A stretch of 64,000 bases of DNA from an uncultured Spirochaetaceae bacterium (lineage in GTDB: Bacteria; Spirochaetota; Spirochaetia; Sphaerochaetales; Sphaerochaetaceae), in NCBI GenBank assembly GCA_944389025.1, contig CALXKU010000007.1:55683-119682 (forward strand), in the 5' to 3' direction. The notes beneath the pieces were generated by a model. It did no database searches, had not been told where the DNA came from, and worked only from the letters and a program-made list of their open reading frames with translations. Within the stretch, counting starts at the first letter, position 1. Every line of letters begins with the position of its first letter. Positions 24,694 through 33,959 of the stretch are shown here, one piece after another. Made by a program: the position numbers and the translations under genes.

Positions 24694-25728
24694 ATGGCAA
24701 ACAAGTACGTAACATTTGGTGAGATTATGCTTCGTCTCAGAAGCAATGAAAGAGAAAGACTGTTCCAGAAGCCAGAGCTTGAGGCGACATTCGGTGGTGG
24801 AGAGGCTAACGTAGCTGTTTCTCTCTCTATTTTCGGTGAGAACGCTGAGTTCGTTTCTGCACTCCCTGACAACGCAGTAGGTGAGGCGGCTGAGAGGGAA
24901 CTCATGAAATATGGTGTTCATACAGAGCACATCAACAAGGTCAAGGGATCAAGACTCGGTATCTATTTCCTTGAGACAGGTGCCAACCAGAGACCAAGCC
25001 TTGTTGTATACGACAGAGCAAATTCCGCAATCGCAGAGGCAAAGCCATCAGATTTCAATTTCGAAGAGATCATGAAGGGTGCCACATGGTTCCACACGAC
25101 GGGTATCACACCGGCTATCAGCCAGGGTGCTGCTGACTGCGCTCTTGAGGCTATGAAGGCTGCTAAGAAGGCGGGAGCTACTGTCTCTATCGATCTTAAC
25201 TACCGCAAGAAGCTCTGGAACTATGGAAAGAAGGCACCAGAGGTGATGAGAGAGCTTGCAAAGTATGCAGATGTCATCATCGCTAACGAGGAAGATATCC
25301 AGATGTGTCTCGGAATCGAGGCTGACAGCGATGTTACCAAGGGCGAGCTGAATACAAAGGTTTACGAGGATCTCTGCGCTGAGGTTAAGAAGCAGTTCCC
25401 GAACGTTAAGTATGTTGCTGTAACTCTTCGCGAAAGCAAGAGCGCAGACCACAACGGCTGGTCAGCAGCACTTTCCGGAACAAAGGGATTCTACCTCTCC
25501 AAGCACTATGAGATTCACAACATCGTTGACCGCGTAGGTGGTGGAGACAGCTTCGCAGCTGGAATCATCTACGGTCTCAGCCACTATGAGGATGAGGAGT
25601 TCGCAATCAACTACGCAGTTGCTGCATCCTGCCTCAAGCACTCAATCAGCGGAGATTTTAACCTTACAAGAAAGAGCGAGGTTGAGGCTCTTGCAAAGGG
25701 TGATGGAAGCGGAAGAGTACAGCGCTAA
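24694..25728 (+). CDS. kdgK: 2-keto-3-deoxygluconate kinase (PfkB family)
   Basis: The 344-residue PfkB sugar kinase has FGEIMLRLR at the start, the GGGEANVAVSLS substrate motif (about 34-45), ATVSIDLNYR and the catalytic VGGGDSFAAG near residue 288. It phosphorylates KDG to KDPG, directly feeding the divergent eda. The ATG at 24694 follows AGGAGG by 10 nt; no alternative in-frame start is closer. Consistent use of preferred codons suggests good expression. Confidence 0.93.
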   Translation: MANKYVTFGEIMLRLRSNERERLFQKPELEATFGGGEANVAVSLSIFGENAEFVSALPDNAVGEAAERELMKYGVHTEHINKVKGSRLGIYFLETGANQRPSLVVYDRANSAIAEAKPSDFNFEEIMKGATWFHTTGITPAISQGAADCALEAMKAAKKAGATVSIDLNYRKKLWNYGKKAPEVMRELAKYADVIIANEEDIQMCLGIEADSDVTKGELNTKVYEDLCAEVKKQFPNVKYVAVTLRESKSADHNGWSAALSGTKGFYLSKHYEIHNIVDRVGGGDSFAAGIIYGLSHYEDEEFAINYAVAASCLKHSISGDFNLTRKSEVEALAKGDGSGRVQR

Positions 25729-25749
25729 GCACTGTTCCGATAGTATTGA

Positions 25750-25777
25750 AAGGCTGTCCTGTTGGATGGCCTTTTTT
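25750..25777 (+). terminator. Terminator of kdgK
   Basis: A 10-bp stem (AAGGCTGTCC with GGATGGCCTT, two G-U pairs) with a 4-nt loop leads into TTTTTT. Confidence 0.85.
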
Positions 25778-25828
25778 GTTTCTCAAGATAAGAGAAGCTA
25801 CGAAAGAGACAGAGCTTATACTTTCGTA

Positions 25829-26046
25829 CTAATGCACTGGCTTGCCGAAACGAGCGACAAATCCAATGGAGCGTTGCTCAGGCGCTGTCTTCCCTGCTTC
25901 CCCTGGGATGAAGTAGGTATGATCGGGTGTGTACTGTATGCGCTTGGCCTGATCTGGTGTGAAGCCAGTCATGAAGGACGGATCATATTCCATATTGGGA
26001 GAGTTAATCCATTGATTCAAGAAAGGATGTTTCAGATAATCGAAGT
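25829..26046 (-). pseudogene. Unidentified C-terminal gene fragment
   Basis: Between kdgK and the M30 gene the minus strand encodes a 72-residue protein-like stretch ending at a TAG (25829). It includes YLKHPFLNQWINSPNMEYD and PDHTYFIPGEAGKT and ends GFVARFGKPVH. Composition and codon choice look like real coding sequence, rich in aromatic, Pro and Asn residues, but there is no start codon or ribosome-binding site at its 5' end. The frame upstream is antisense to the M30 gene. It is most simply the 3' remnant of a lost gene. I do not recognise the family. Confidence 0.35.
26012..26040 (+). promoter_or_regulatory. Promoter of the M30 metallopeptidase gene
   Basis: TTGATT (26012-26017), 17 nt, GATAAT (26035-26040), then 6 nt to the ATG at 26047 with no Shine-Dalgarno site, so the transcript should be leaderless. 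Confidence 0.5.
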
Positions 26047-27492
26047 ATGAACAAAGCAAGGATGATCTTCTCTGTACTGGTGATGTCTCTTTTTTTCTCC
26101 TGCAGCATGCCTCATCATGGGACAGAAGGCGGAAGCGGATTGCTGCCATTGCAGCTTACCGAAATGCATGATGGAATGAACAGCCTCTTTAAGCCAGCTG
26201 AGTACTCTATTGTATTCTCGGTTCCGGAAACGCCCAGCGATTATGGCCTAGGAGAAACAGAAGGAGGCTGGGCTAGCTTTGAGGAAGCTGATTATGGTTA
26301 TTTCAGCCTTGATGGCAACAGCATTCCAATAAGGGATCGGAAAACTCCTCACAGTCAGGCTTATGACGGAATGCTCCTTCTTGATCGCATCTTCAGCTGC
26401 CCGGCGAGCCCATCTGATGTGCAACTGCAAAGAAAGACACGCGCCGGGGAGAACTTGGCATGGAATGTCTTCGAGGAGGGAGAGATCTGGGAAGATGTCA
26501 TCTATATGTCTGGCAATGAGCTTAAGCCGAATAAGAAGGACCTTAAGTGCGTGATGATAACGGATTTTGCGTATGTCATGGCAGATCCTTCTACGACTTC
26601 CGCAGAGCTTGAGAAGATGAAAGAGATTTCGGATTTCTTCGAGGATAAATACGACTGGATGGTTTCCCTGTTCTGCGAGCCGTTTGATCTCGATGGCAAC
26701 GGCAAGCTCATCATCGCGTTTGTCCCGATAGGCGATACATTCGGAGGTTATTTCAATTCCAGTGATTTATATGAAGATATATATTCTAATAATGGGGACA
26801 TCATATATCTTAATCAGGACTACCTCCTGACAGATTCATTCGAATTAATAAAGCTCGGCGGAATCCATGAGCTACAGCACCTGATGAACTTCAGCAATGA
26901 CGTATACAAGCAAAAAGACTACGCAATGCCAGCATGGATAAACGAAGGGCTATCAATGCTTACAGAATACCTCTCAGGCGATGATTATGCCAAGGAAAGG
27001 GCCTGGGAATTCTCCGCCTCCGGGCTTGCGGCAAGTGGCGAGAAATCGCTTATCGAATTCAATAACGAGTCTGTAGATTACGGCCAGTCTCTGCTTTTCA
27101 TCCAGTACCTTCGCTTGCGCTTCGGCGATAAGGTCATAAAGGGCATATATGATTCTTATGCCAATGATGGTTATCAGATAATCGAAGATGCTACAGGAGT
27201 TGATTTCAACACACTCTACAGGGATTTCTGCATAATGCTTATGATGACAGGGCGTGGCCTTACGACAGACCCGAGGTATGAGATTCCTGCATTCAGTGCA
27301 TCCCCCGGCGATCCTGATTATACAGGAATCAATATCAGAAAGCTGATAGATGATTGCATTCCCGGGACTTCCCCATCGCTTACGGACCACAGGATGGCCC
27401 CATACAGCTTCGTACTTGTTCCATGGAATGGCAATGTGACAGAGATTGAATATGAGAACACCAGTGCAGAGCTGTCATGCTTTACGCTCTGA
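26047..27492 (+). CDS. M30-type zinc metallopeptidase lipoprotein
   Basis: The 481-residue protein has a lipoprotein signal (MNKARMIFSVLVMSLFFSC, lipid-anchored Cys19). A metallopeptidase domain carries the zinc motif HELQH (His274, Glu275, His278) and a downstream Glu300 in PAWINEGLSMLTEYL, the layout of hyicolysin-like M30 peptidases. An EF-hand-like DLDGNGK lies near 214-220. It should be anchored in a membrane and act outside the cytoplasm on proteins. It stands alone with its own promoter. Confidence 0.8.
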   Translation: MNKARMIFSVLVMSLFFSCSMPHHGTEGGSGLLPLQLTEMHDGMNSLFKPAEYSIVFSVPETPSDYGLGETEGGWASFEEADYGYFSLDGNSIPIRDRKTPHSQAYDGMLLLDRIFSCPASPSDVQLQRKTRAGENLAWNVFEEGEIWEDVIYMSGNELKPNKKDLKCVMITDFAYVMADPSTTSAELEKMKEISDFFEDKYDWMVSLFCEPFDLDGNGKLIIAFVPIGDTFGGYFNSSDLYEDIYSNNGDIIYLNQDYLLTDSFELIKLGGIHELQHLMNFSNDVYKQKDYAMPAWINEGLSMLTEYLSGDDYAKERAWEFSASGLAASGEKSLIEFNNESVDYGQSLLFIQYLRLRFGDKVIKGIYDSYANDGYQIIEDATGVDFNTLYRDFCIMLMMTGRGLTTDPRYEIPAFSASPGDPDYTGINIRKLIDDCIPGTSPSLTDHRMAPYSFVLVPWNGNVTEIEYENTSAELSCFTL

Positions 27493-27948
27493 AGATGAAG
27501 CATCCAAATGTTCTTCTGTTTTTCTGTGTAACGGAAAGAATCATCTTCATAATTGATTCTTTTCATAGCGTCTTTCTCGTATGCTACCAAGCAATCACAG
27601 TCGGCAATGCGGTAACGGCAATCGATAAAGTTTAAGATAAAACATAAGATGGGAATAATGAAGACAGATTTGAAAGCAGAAAACAATACCCATTGTTTTA
27701 GTTTCGGACGAGGGGATTATTCAGACTAAAAGAGACGATAAAATTCTTAACTTATTGCCAGTGGTCCGGTTGAATATCTTTTTGGGAGTTTTTACCCTCT
27801 ATATACCCACAGGCTTTTGTTTTTCTTTAGTCAGAATCGCTATCGATATCGTTAAAATTTACACCTTGGTGGCTTGCGTGTATTTCTTTATGACATTCTT
27901 TGATTTGAATCGTTTCAATGAATCATTGGAACAGAAGGTTTGAATATA

Positions 27949-27998
27949 TGTAGACAATATATGTATTCATAAAATGTATGTATACAGTTATGTATACA
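27949..27998 (+). promoter_or_regulatory. Three TGTAKACA boxes, candidate GntR/FCD operators
   Basis: TGTAGACA (27949-27956), TGTATACA (27979-27986) and TGTATACA (27991-27998) precede the TTT operon. Boxes of TTGTATACAA type are typical for FadR-class GntR repressors, and such a regulator is encoded within the operon at 33960. The last two boxes are 12 nt apart, about one helical turn. Confidence 0.5.
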
Positions 27999-28062
27999 AT
28001 TTTATCTCAAGAAAATTTTTACATTTCTTTATTATACAAGTATTTATTTGAATAGATTTTTA

Positions 28063-28092
28063 TTGACAGCATTGAAATTTCAATGAAACAAT
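28063..28092 (+). promoter_or_regulatory. Promoter of the TTT operon with embedded palindrome
   Basis: TTGACA (28063-28068) is followed by a perfect 14-bp palindrome ATTGAAATTTCAAT (28071-28084) that fills the spacer. The -10 is less clear (AACAAT at 18 nt; TATAAG further on). Occupation of the palindrome would block RNA polymerase. Confidence 0.45.
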
Positions 28093-28117
28093 ATAAGATA
28101 TGAAAGGAGAAAAAAAT

Positions 28118-29137
28118 ATGAAAAAAGGATTGTCGTTGTTGTTAGTTTGTTTATGTATTTTTGCTTCTGTTTTTGCTAATGGCGCGAAAGAAGATGTATT
28201 TCCTTCAAAGGATATAACTCTTATTGTTCCTTGGGGTGCTGGAGGATCTTCAGATCTCGTTGGAAGGATTATTACAGATGATATGGCAAAGACATTGGGA
28301 GTCAACATAAGCGTTGTTAATACTCCGGGCGCAACAGGAACCGTGGGAATGAATGATTGCCTTTTACAGAAGCATGATGGGTATACTCTGATTGCTAATG
28401 CTACTCCTCATACGCATTATGTAATGGGTCTTGCGGAATGGTCTCCTAAAGACTGGGATTATATGGCGGCATACTATGTTCCATGTATAATCGCAGTCAG
28501 CAAGAATAGTCCATATAAGACATTTGAGGATCTTTATGAGGCATTGGAAAATAATCCTCCAGAGACATTGAAAAATTCTATAGCTGGAATAGGCTCTTCT
28601 GGGTATAACGCCGTCATGGTTCTTTCTGCAACTGATGCGACGATGGGCAAGGGTTTGAATACCCCATATTCTGGTGGAGCTGATGCAATTAAAGCACTGT
28701 TGGCAGGAGAAGTTGATTTTACATCCCAGCTATCAAATGAAATGATTGATTATCTCAGGTCTGGTGATCTTGTTGCTCTCTGTGCAATGACAGAAGAGGA
28801 CCTCGTACTTGAAGGTGTTGATTATGCAATTCCTTCAATTGGTAAATTCATTCCAGCTCTTCAGTCATCTCTTCCAATCGGGGATGCTTTCGGCCTTATG
28901 TTCCCGTCAGATGTCCCAGATTCAACAAAAGCGATCCTTGAGGATGCTTTTATAAAAGCATGCAAGTCGGATGCTGCTGTTGAGTTTGCGGAAACCAAGG
29001 GCATGGTTAATCTTGGAGGTATGACGATAGAGGAATCCAATGCGTTGAAAGATGCAGATGCTTCAAAGGTTGGATACGTTCTTTATGATTTGGGAGAAGC
29101 AAAACACTCTCCTGCAGATTTAGGTTATCAGCGTTAG
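28118..29137 (+). CDS. tctC: Tripartite tricarboxylate-type (TTT) transporter, periplasmic binding protein TctC
   Basis: The 339-residue protein has a signal peptide (MKKGLSLLLVCLCIFASVFA) and a TctC/Bug fold: DITLIVPWGAGGSSDLVGRI near the mature start, VVNTPGATGTVGMND, and a late GLMFPSDVPDSTKAIL. TTT binding proteins usually hold carboxylates through two water molecules, so the ligand probably carries a carboxyl group. The start at 28118 follows AAAGGAG; an upstream ATG is part of that site. A hairpin separates it from tctB. Confidence 0.9.
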   Translation: MKKGLSLLLVCLCIFASVFANGAKEDVFPSKDITLIVPWGAGGSSDLVGRIITDDMAKTLGVNISVVNTPGATGTVGMNDCLLQKHDGYTLIANATPHTHYVMGLAEWSPKDWDYMAAYYVPCIIAVSKNSPYKTFEDLYEALENNPPETLKNSIAGIGSSGYNAVMVLSATDATMGKGLNTPYSGGADAIKALLAGEVDFTSQLSNEMIDYLRSGDLVALCAMTEEDLVLEGVDYAIPSIGKFIPALQSSLPIGDAFGLMFPSDVPDSTKAILEDAFIKACKSDAAVEFAETKGMVNLGGMTIEESNALKDADASKVGYVLYDLGEAKHSPADLGYQR

Positions 29138-29145
29138 TTTCAGGT

Positions 29146-29165
29146 TGGGAGGCATTTGCCTCCCA
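29146..29165 (+). other. Intercistronic hairpin after tctC
   Basis: TGGGAGGCA pairs with TGCCTCCCA over a very short loop. There is no T-run, so it may stabilise the 3' end of the tctC message rather than terminate transcription. Confidence 0.6.
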
Positions 29166-29184
29166 CTATAGTTAGGAGCTAAGA

Positions 29185-29709
29185 ATGAGTGAAGAAAAAA
29201 ATACGAGACCTGATGCAAGGTGTGGTGCAGAATTCCTTGCTGGAGCTGTATGCTGGGTTCTTTCCATATATGTAATGTTCAAAGCTATCACATTCTGGAA
29301 GGAAGATTATGTTGAGGAATTCTATTACTCTTCTGGCCTCATGCCAATGATAATAGGTATCGCTCTTTTTATTATCTCTATAAGTTATCTGATAAGGACG
29401 TTAAAAGAGCATCCACTGAAAGAGTGTCTTTCCGATGTCAAGAATTTCGCCGTTGAACTTGTAAAAAGCAAGTATGTACATAAGGCGATAATTGGATTGA
29501 TTATCATGGGTATCTACATATATCTGTTCCTTGGAAATACCCCTTTCTGGATTGGAACCTTCATAACTTTGTCAGCTTTGCTGTTATTTATGAACTGGTC
29601 TAAGCCGATGTCGATTAAAAATATTGCAAAATTCTTGCTTATTTCTGCCTGTGGAACCGCTGCTATCATAATCGTTTTCGAAGTTATTTTCCGTGTTCCT
29701 CTGCCATAA
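29185..29709 (+). CDS. tctB: TTT transporter small membrane subunit TctB
   Basis: The 174-residue protein has four predicted helices (about 12-32, 48-68, 90-112, 118-165) and a hydrophilic central loop, the TctB pattern. AGGAG precedes the ATG. It partners the large subunit encoded 15 nt downstream. Confidence 0.85.
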   Translation: MSEEKNTRPDARCGAEFLAGAVCWVLSIYVMFKAITFWKEDYVEEFYYSSGLMPMIIGIALFIISISYLIRTLKEHPLKECLSDVKNFAVELVKSKYVHKAIIGLIIMGIYIYLFLGNTPFWIGTFITLSALLLFMNWSKPMSIKNIAKFLLISACGTAAIIIVFEVIFRVPLP

Positions 29710-29724
29710 AAGGAGGCTTATAGG

Positions 29725-31236
29725 ATGATTGGTACTTATTTGAGTTTTGTTGGGGAAGCTTTTGCTATTGCATTATCTCCTCAAGGGTTGCTATGCATGG
29801 TCCTTTCGACATTCGTTGGTTTGATTTTCGGCATGCTTCCCGGTCTTACTTCTACAATGGCTGTTGCCTTGCTTACAGGACTTACTTACCACTTTGATGG
29901 TTCGTTGGCCATTCTTTCTCTTCTAGCAATTTACATCGGAGCAATTTCCGGCGGAAACCAGAGTGCGATTCTTTTGAATATCCCAGGGACTCCTGCTTCT
30001 GCAGCTACCGCTATGGATGGTTATCCTCTTGCTTTGAAGGGAAGAGCCGGACATGCGATATTCTGTGCAACCGGGGCTTCATTTTTTGGAACTATAATAA
30101 GCATAGTCTGTGTGGCTTTCTTCACACCGATTCTTACTGTATTCGCTCTTAAGTTCATGTCGCACGAGATGTTCCTGCTTGCGGTATTTGGTGTCGTTAT
30201 CTGTGGAAACATTACCAGTAACGGAGATCCTCTGAAAGGTTGGTTAAGTGGTTTTATCGGGTTGCTTATGTCTCAGGTCGGCATGGATACGATTTATTCT
30301 TACAGACGTTTTACCTTTGGTAACATTAACCTTTCAGCAGGAATCACTTTGCTTCCTGTAATGATTGGTCTTTTTGGTTTCCCTGAGGTGATAAAAGCTT
30401 TTGGAGCCCAAAAAGCTAAGATGCAGAAAAATACAAAATACAGTATTCGCGAGGGGCTTAGAGATTTAAGGAGAAACTGGCTTAACATTCTCAGATCTGG
30501 AATATTGGGAATGATAATGGGGGCGATTCCAGGAGTAGGCGAGGATACAGGAGGCTGGATTAGCTATTGGTCAGAAAAGAAAGCTTCAAAACATCCAGAA
30601 GAATTTGGAAAAGGCTGTATAGATGGAGTCATCGCAGCTGAGACAGGAAATAACAGTGCAATTGGAGGAGCGATAATTCCAGTTCTTTCCCTTGCTATCC
30701 CGGGAAGTACGTCTGCGGCTGTTCTTCTGGCTGCATTCTGGATGCACGGTTATCGACCTGGACCGTTATTGATGAATGAGACACCTGAGTTCTTGTATTA
30801 CATCGTTGTTTTTATGGTGCTTTCTTCAATCTGCATGTGGTTGCTTGCCATGTTGATTGCGAAGTTCTCGGTAAAGGTTCTTTCTGTGGATGCCAAGACA
30901 TTGATGCCTATTGTTTTCATCTGTTGCGTCATCGGTTCATTCGTAACAAGCAATCGTCTTTTCGATATAAAGATTATGTTTGTTTTCGGGCTTCTTGGAA
31001 TAATCATGAGTTACCTTCATATACCGGGCGCACCATTCCTCCTTGGAATTATTCTTGGAAACATGGCGGATGAGAACCTGAGAAGGGCACTGCTGCTTAC
31101 ACATGGAGATGTATCGATTTTCTTTACAAGACCGATTTCCATATTCTTCATGCTTCTGATTGCTTATATGATTCTGATTCAGCTTCCATTTTATAAGAGA
31201 TGGAAAGAAAACAGAAAGGCGAAAAAGAAGGCATAG
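29725..31236 (+). CDS. tctA: TTT transporter large membrane subunit TctA
   Basis: The 503-residue, roughly 12-helix protein shows the TctA signatures: LIFGMLPGLTSTMAVALLTG (about 32-51), GGNQSAILLNIPGTPASAAT (about 76-95), a repeated GMIMGAIPGVGEDTGGWISYW and GGAIIPVLSLAIPGSTSAAV. It forms the cation-driven translocation channel. AAAGGAGG precedes the ATG. Confidence 0.92.
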   Translation: MIGTYLSFVGEAFAIALSPQGLLCMVLSTFVGLIFGMLPGLTSTMAVALLTGLTYHFDGSLAILSLLAIYIGAISGGNQSAILLNIPGTPASAATAMDGYPLALKGRAGHAIFCATGASFFGTIISIVCVAFFTPILTVFALKFMSHEMFLLAVFGVVICGNITSNGDPLKGWLSGFIGLLMSQVGMDTIYSYRRFTFGNINLSAGITLLPVMIGLFGFPEVIKAFGAQKAKMQKNTKYSIREGLRDLRRNWLNILRSGILGMIMGAIPGVGEDTGGWISYWSEKKASKHPEEFGKGCIDGVIAAETGNNSAIGGAIIPVLSLAIPGSTSAAVLLAAFWMHGYRPGPLLMNETPEFLYYIVVFMVLSSICMWLLAMLIAKFSVKVLSVDAKTLMPIVFICCVIGSFVTSNRLFDIKIMFVFGLLGIIMSYLHIPGAPFLLGIILGNMADENLRRALLLTHGDVSIFFTRPISIFFMLLIAYMILIQLPFYKRWKENRKAKKKA

Positions 31237-31258
31237 ATTGAAAAATAAAGGGGTTTCT

Positions 31259-32074
31259 ATGTTTACGATAACTGGTTTTGCTGATGAGCTTTGTTCTGAT
31301 TTCGAAAAACAGATGAAATTATGGCGTGAAATGCAAATAGATTGGTTAGAATTGCGTTCTGCCTGGGGTGTGAATGTTATGGACCTTACAGATAAGCAGC
31401 TGGAAGAAATAAAGAATATTTCTTCTGCTGCTGGCGTGAGAGTATCATGCATCGGCTCTCCAATAGGAAAGACATACATAGAAGATTCCTTTGAATTTGA
31501 GATGAAAAGGCTCCAGAGGGCTTGTGATATCGCGGTATACCTTAATACTGACAGAGTGAGGGTTTTCTCCTTTTATAGTAGGACGGGTAACATACTTGAT
31601 TTCAAGGAATCCGTCTTATGCAGGCTGAGGGAGATGGCAGATTATGCGAGACAAAGGAATATAGTGTTGCTTCATGAGAATGAAGCAAATGTGTATGGAG
31701 AGCACAGTGCGCAATCTGCAGAAATAGCGAGGGAATTGAAAACGGAATATTTTGGCCTTGTTTTTGATCCTGCAAACTATTCGGTATCTGGAGAGAATGC
31801 TTTGATTTCGGAAGAAACCATGCATCCCTATATCTCTTATATGCATGTGAAAGACTATTCAGGTCATGATCTGACAATGAGCATACCAGGAGAGGGGGTA
31901 TCTGGAATAGCAGAAATATTCAACAGGTTGCGTGACAGGGACATGTTCATTTCTATGGAACCGCATTTGTCCGTTGCTGGGCAGTTTGGAGGGGAAACAT
32001 CCCCTGAGCAATACATGTGTGCAGTTGAATCTGTACGGAGAATACTACGAGAAGAGGAAATTCCATTCAGGTGA
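31259..32074 (+). CDS. Sugar phosphate isomerase/epimerase-like TIM-barrel protein 1
   Basis: The 271-residue AP_endonuc_2/xylose-isomerase-like barrel has the expected metal ligands: Glu in LLHENEANVYG, Asp in LVFDPANYSVSG, His in MHVKD and Glu in SMEPHL. Members isomerise or epimerise sugars and keto-sugars, and some catalyse eliminations on 3-keto glycosides. The start at 31259 follows AAAGGGG. It sits directly after tctA, as the first enzyme gene. Confidence 0.8.
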   Translation: MFTITGFADELCSDFEKQMKLWREMQIDWLELRSAWGVNVMDLTDKQLEEIKNISSAAGVRVSCIGSPIGKTYIEDSFEFEMKRLQRACDIAVYLNTDRVRVFSFYSRTGNILDFKESVLCRLREMADYARQRNIVLLHENEANVYGEHSAQSAEIARELKTEYFGLVFDPANYSVSGENALISEETMHPYISYMHVKDYSGHDLTMSIPGEGVSGIAEIFNRLRDRDMFISMEPHLSVAGQFGGETSPEQYMCAVESVRRILREEEIPFR

Positions 32075-32078
32075 GAAA

Positions 32079-32903
32079 ATGAGATACGGATACTGTACAG
32101 GATTCTCAACAAAGCCTCATTTCAGGTTAGGAAGAGACCTGCTTCCTATGATTCATAGGACTGGATTTGATTATGTTGAGTTTCCACTGATGAATTTTCA
32201 TGCTATGAATGATTCTGAAATCACATCTTTGTGTGACTATTTAGAAGCAAATGACCTAGAGAGTCCTATTGCGTGTAATTTTTTCCCTCCTTCGATCAAA
32301 CTCGTGGGTCAAAGCCTGAATGTTCCTCAATTACGGGAATATCTTGGGGTTGTTTTACCGCGATGTGCTCGACTTGGGATAAAAAAGTTAATTTTAGGCA
32401 GTGGCCCTTCCCGAAACTTTCCCGCTGAAATGACACGAGAAGAAGCTTTTGATCAGTTTTCAAATGTCATTTCATCCGAAATTCTACCTGCGGTTAAAGA
32501 ATATTCGATGCATATATGCATCGAACCTTTCGAGAGGCAATCCTGTAATCTGATTGTATCGATTATAGAGGGAAAGGAACTTGTAGAAAGAATAAATGAT
32601 TCTAATTTTTCCCTAATGATTGATATATATCATATGCTTTGCAATCGAGAGGATTTATCAGATATTGAAACATGTTTCAAATATATCTCGCATGTGCATG
32701 TTGCTGGCATGGATCGATGTTTGCCAGGCAAGGAAGAATCATATGTTCATGAAGCTTTAAGCATACTTGCAACTTTAGGCTATGAGGGTTCCGTTTCTCT
32801 TGAGACGGAATTACCTGCTTCAGAGGTTGTGTTGGAAGAATATCTAACCCAACTTAAAGGAGTGTTTTCCATAAGGGAGAAGGAGGAAAAGAATGAAGGC
32901 TAA
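32079..32903 (+). CDS. Sugar phosphate isomerase/epimerase-like TIM-barrel protein 2
   Basis: The 274-residue barrel of the same superfamily is clearly different in sequence from its neighbour. Likely metal ligands are Glu in ICIEPFER, Asp in LMIDIYHM, His in HVHVAGMDR and Glu in SLETELP. The ATG at 32079 lies 4 nt after the previous stop. Its pairing with a Gfo/Idh/MocA dehydrogenase resembles redox-assisted deglycosylation or epimerisation systems, which is an inference. Confidence 0.75.
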   Translation: MRYGYCTGFSTKPHFRLGRDLLPMIHRTGFDYVEFPLMNFHAMNDSEITSLCDYLEANDLESPIACNFFPPSIKLVGQSLNVPQLREYLGVVLPRCARLGIKKLILGSGPSRNFPAEMTREEAFDQFSNVISSEILPAVKEYSMHICIEPFERQSCNLIVSIIEGKELVERINDSNFSLMIDIYHMLCNREDLSDIETCFKYISHVHVAGMDRCLPGKEESYVHEALSILATLGYEGSVSLETELPASEVVLEEYLTQLKGVFSIREKEEKNEG

Positions 32904-33936
32904 AGGCTTTGGAATTATAGGATTAGGTATGATTGCGGAATTTCATGCCTCTGCAATTGAACATATGGTCAATGCTTATGTTGTTGCAGGGTTTGATCCC
33001 GTGAAAGAAAAAGTGGAACATTTCTCAAAAAAACATAACTGCTTAGGATATTCTTCTCTTGATGAGTTTTTGAGCAATCCGGACATTGAAATATGTACAA
33101 TTGCTACTCCTAGTGGCCTTCACTTGGAGGGGGCTGTTGCAGCTGCAAGGAAAGGGAAACATGTAATAGTTGAGAAACCCCTTGAAATCACACCGGAACG
33201 ATGCAGAGAGATAATATCCGAATGCAATAAGAATCATGTTCTGCTATCAGGTATTTTCCCTTCGAGATATCATGAAGCTGCGAAGCTAGTAAAAGAGGCT
33301 ATTAACGAAGGACGGTTTGGTCGTATTACTTTTGCTGATGCTCAGATAAAATGGTACAGGAGTCAGGAATATTACGATAGTGGAGCTTGGCGTGGAACCT
33401 GGAGCATGGATGGAGGTGGCTGTCTTATGAATCAGGGTATTCATGCAATTGACCTACTACAGTGGTTCATGGGGCCGGTTAAAGAAGTAAGTGCTTTCTA
33501 TTCGACGCAAGGACATGAGAGGATTGAGGTTGAGGATAACGCAGCAGTGATTTTGCGTTTTGGCTCTGGGGCAATTGGAACGATAGAGGGAACAACCTGT
33601 GCTTATCCTGGCTTTCTTAAGAGAATAGAGATTCTCGGAACGGAAGGCAGTGCGATTATTGAGGAAGAGAGCATTATAGAGTGGAAATTCAAGAAAGAGA
33701 AAGAAGGAGATGAGCTGATCAGAAAAAGATTCCGTAATTCTACGGAAACGGGTGGTGGAGCAGCCGATCCCTCCGCAATCAGTTATATTGCTCATCAGCG
33801 CCTGTTCGAAGCTTTTGTCGATTCGCTTGAAAATGGTCGACTTCCCGATATTTCAGGCGAAAGTGCAAGTAAATCTGTTGAAATTATTTGTGCTGCTTAT
33901 GAGAGTGCAAGGACAGGAAAGGTAGTAAAATTATAA
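32893..33936 (+). CDS. Gfo/Idh/MocA-family NAD(P)-dependent oxidoreductase
   Basis: The 347-residue protein has the N-terminal Rossmann motif GIIGLGMIAEFHASAI, the TPSGLH loop, the family signature VEKPLEITPE (Lys near residue 96) and a C-terminal domain with GGGCLMNQGIHAIDLLQWFMG (substrate-binding His). It oxidises or reduces a sugar or sugar-acid hydroxyl with NAD(P). It overlaps the preceding gene by 11 nt. Confidence 0.88.
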   Translation: MKAKGFGIIGLGMIAEFHASAIEHMVNAYVVAGFDPVKEKVEHFSKKHNCLGYSSLDEFLSNPDIEICTIATPSGLHLEGAVAAARKGKHVIVEKPLEITPERCREIISECNKNHVLLSGIFPSRYHEAAKLVKEAINEGRFGRITFADAQIKWYRSQEYYDSGAWRGTWSMDGGGCLMNQGIHAIDLLQWFMGPVKEVSAFYSTQGHERIEVEDNAAVILRFGSGAIGTIEGTTCAYPGFLKRIEILGTEGSAIIEEESIIEWKFKKEKEGDELIRKRFRNSTETGGGAADPSAISYIAHQRLFEAFVDSLENGRLPDISGESASKSVEIICAAYESARTGKVVKL

Positions 33937-33959
33937 CTATCTGACCAAGGGGGATGAGA

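Larger units (their letters stand above)
27493..28117. other. 625-nt AT-rich intergenic region, no convincing gene
   Basis: The segment between the M30 gene and the TTT operon has no ORF with a ribosome-binding site. A hydrophobic 62-codon frame at 27755-27943 lacks a start signal. The right-hand part is regulatory: three TGTAKACA boxes (27949-27998), a perfect palindrome at 28071-28084 and a TTGACA at 28063-28068. Confidence 0.6.

Noticed and set aside
25538..26050. 170-codon plus-strand frame downstream of kdgK
   Set aside because: It begins inside kdgK in the wrong frame and crosses the kdgK terminator.
27755..27943. 62-codon hydrophobic plus-strand frame in the intergenic region
   Set aside because: It starts with TTG without any Shine-Dalgarno site or promoter; hydrophobicity follows from T-rich DNA.
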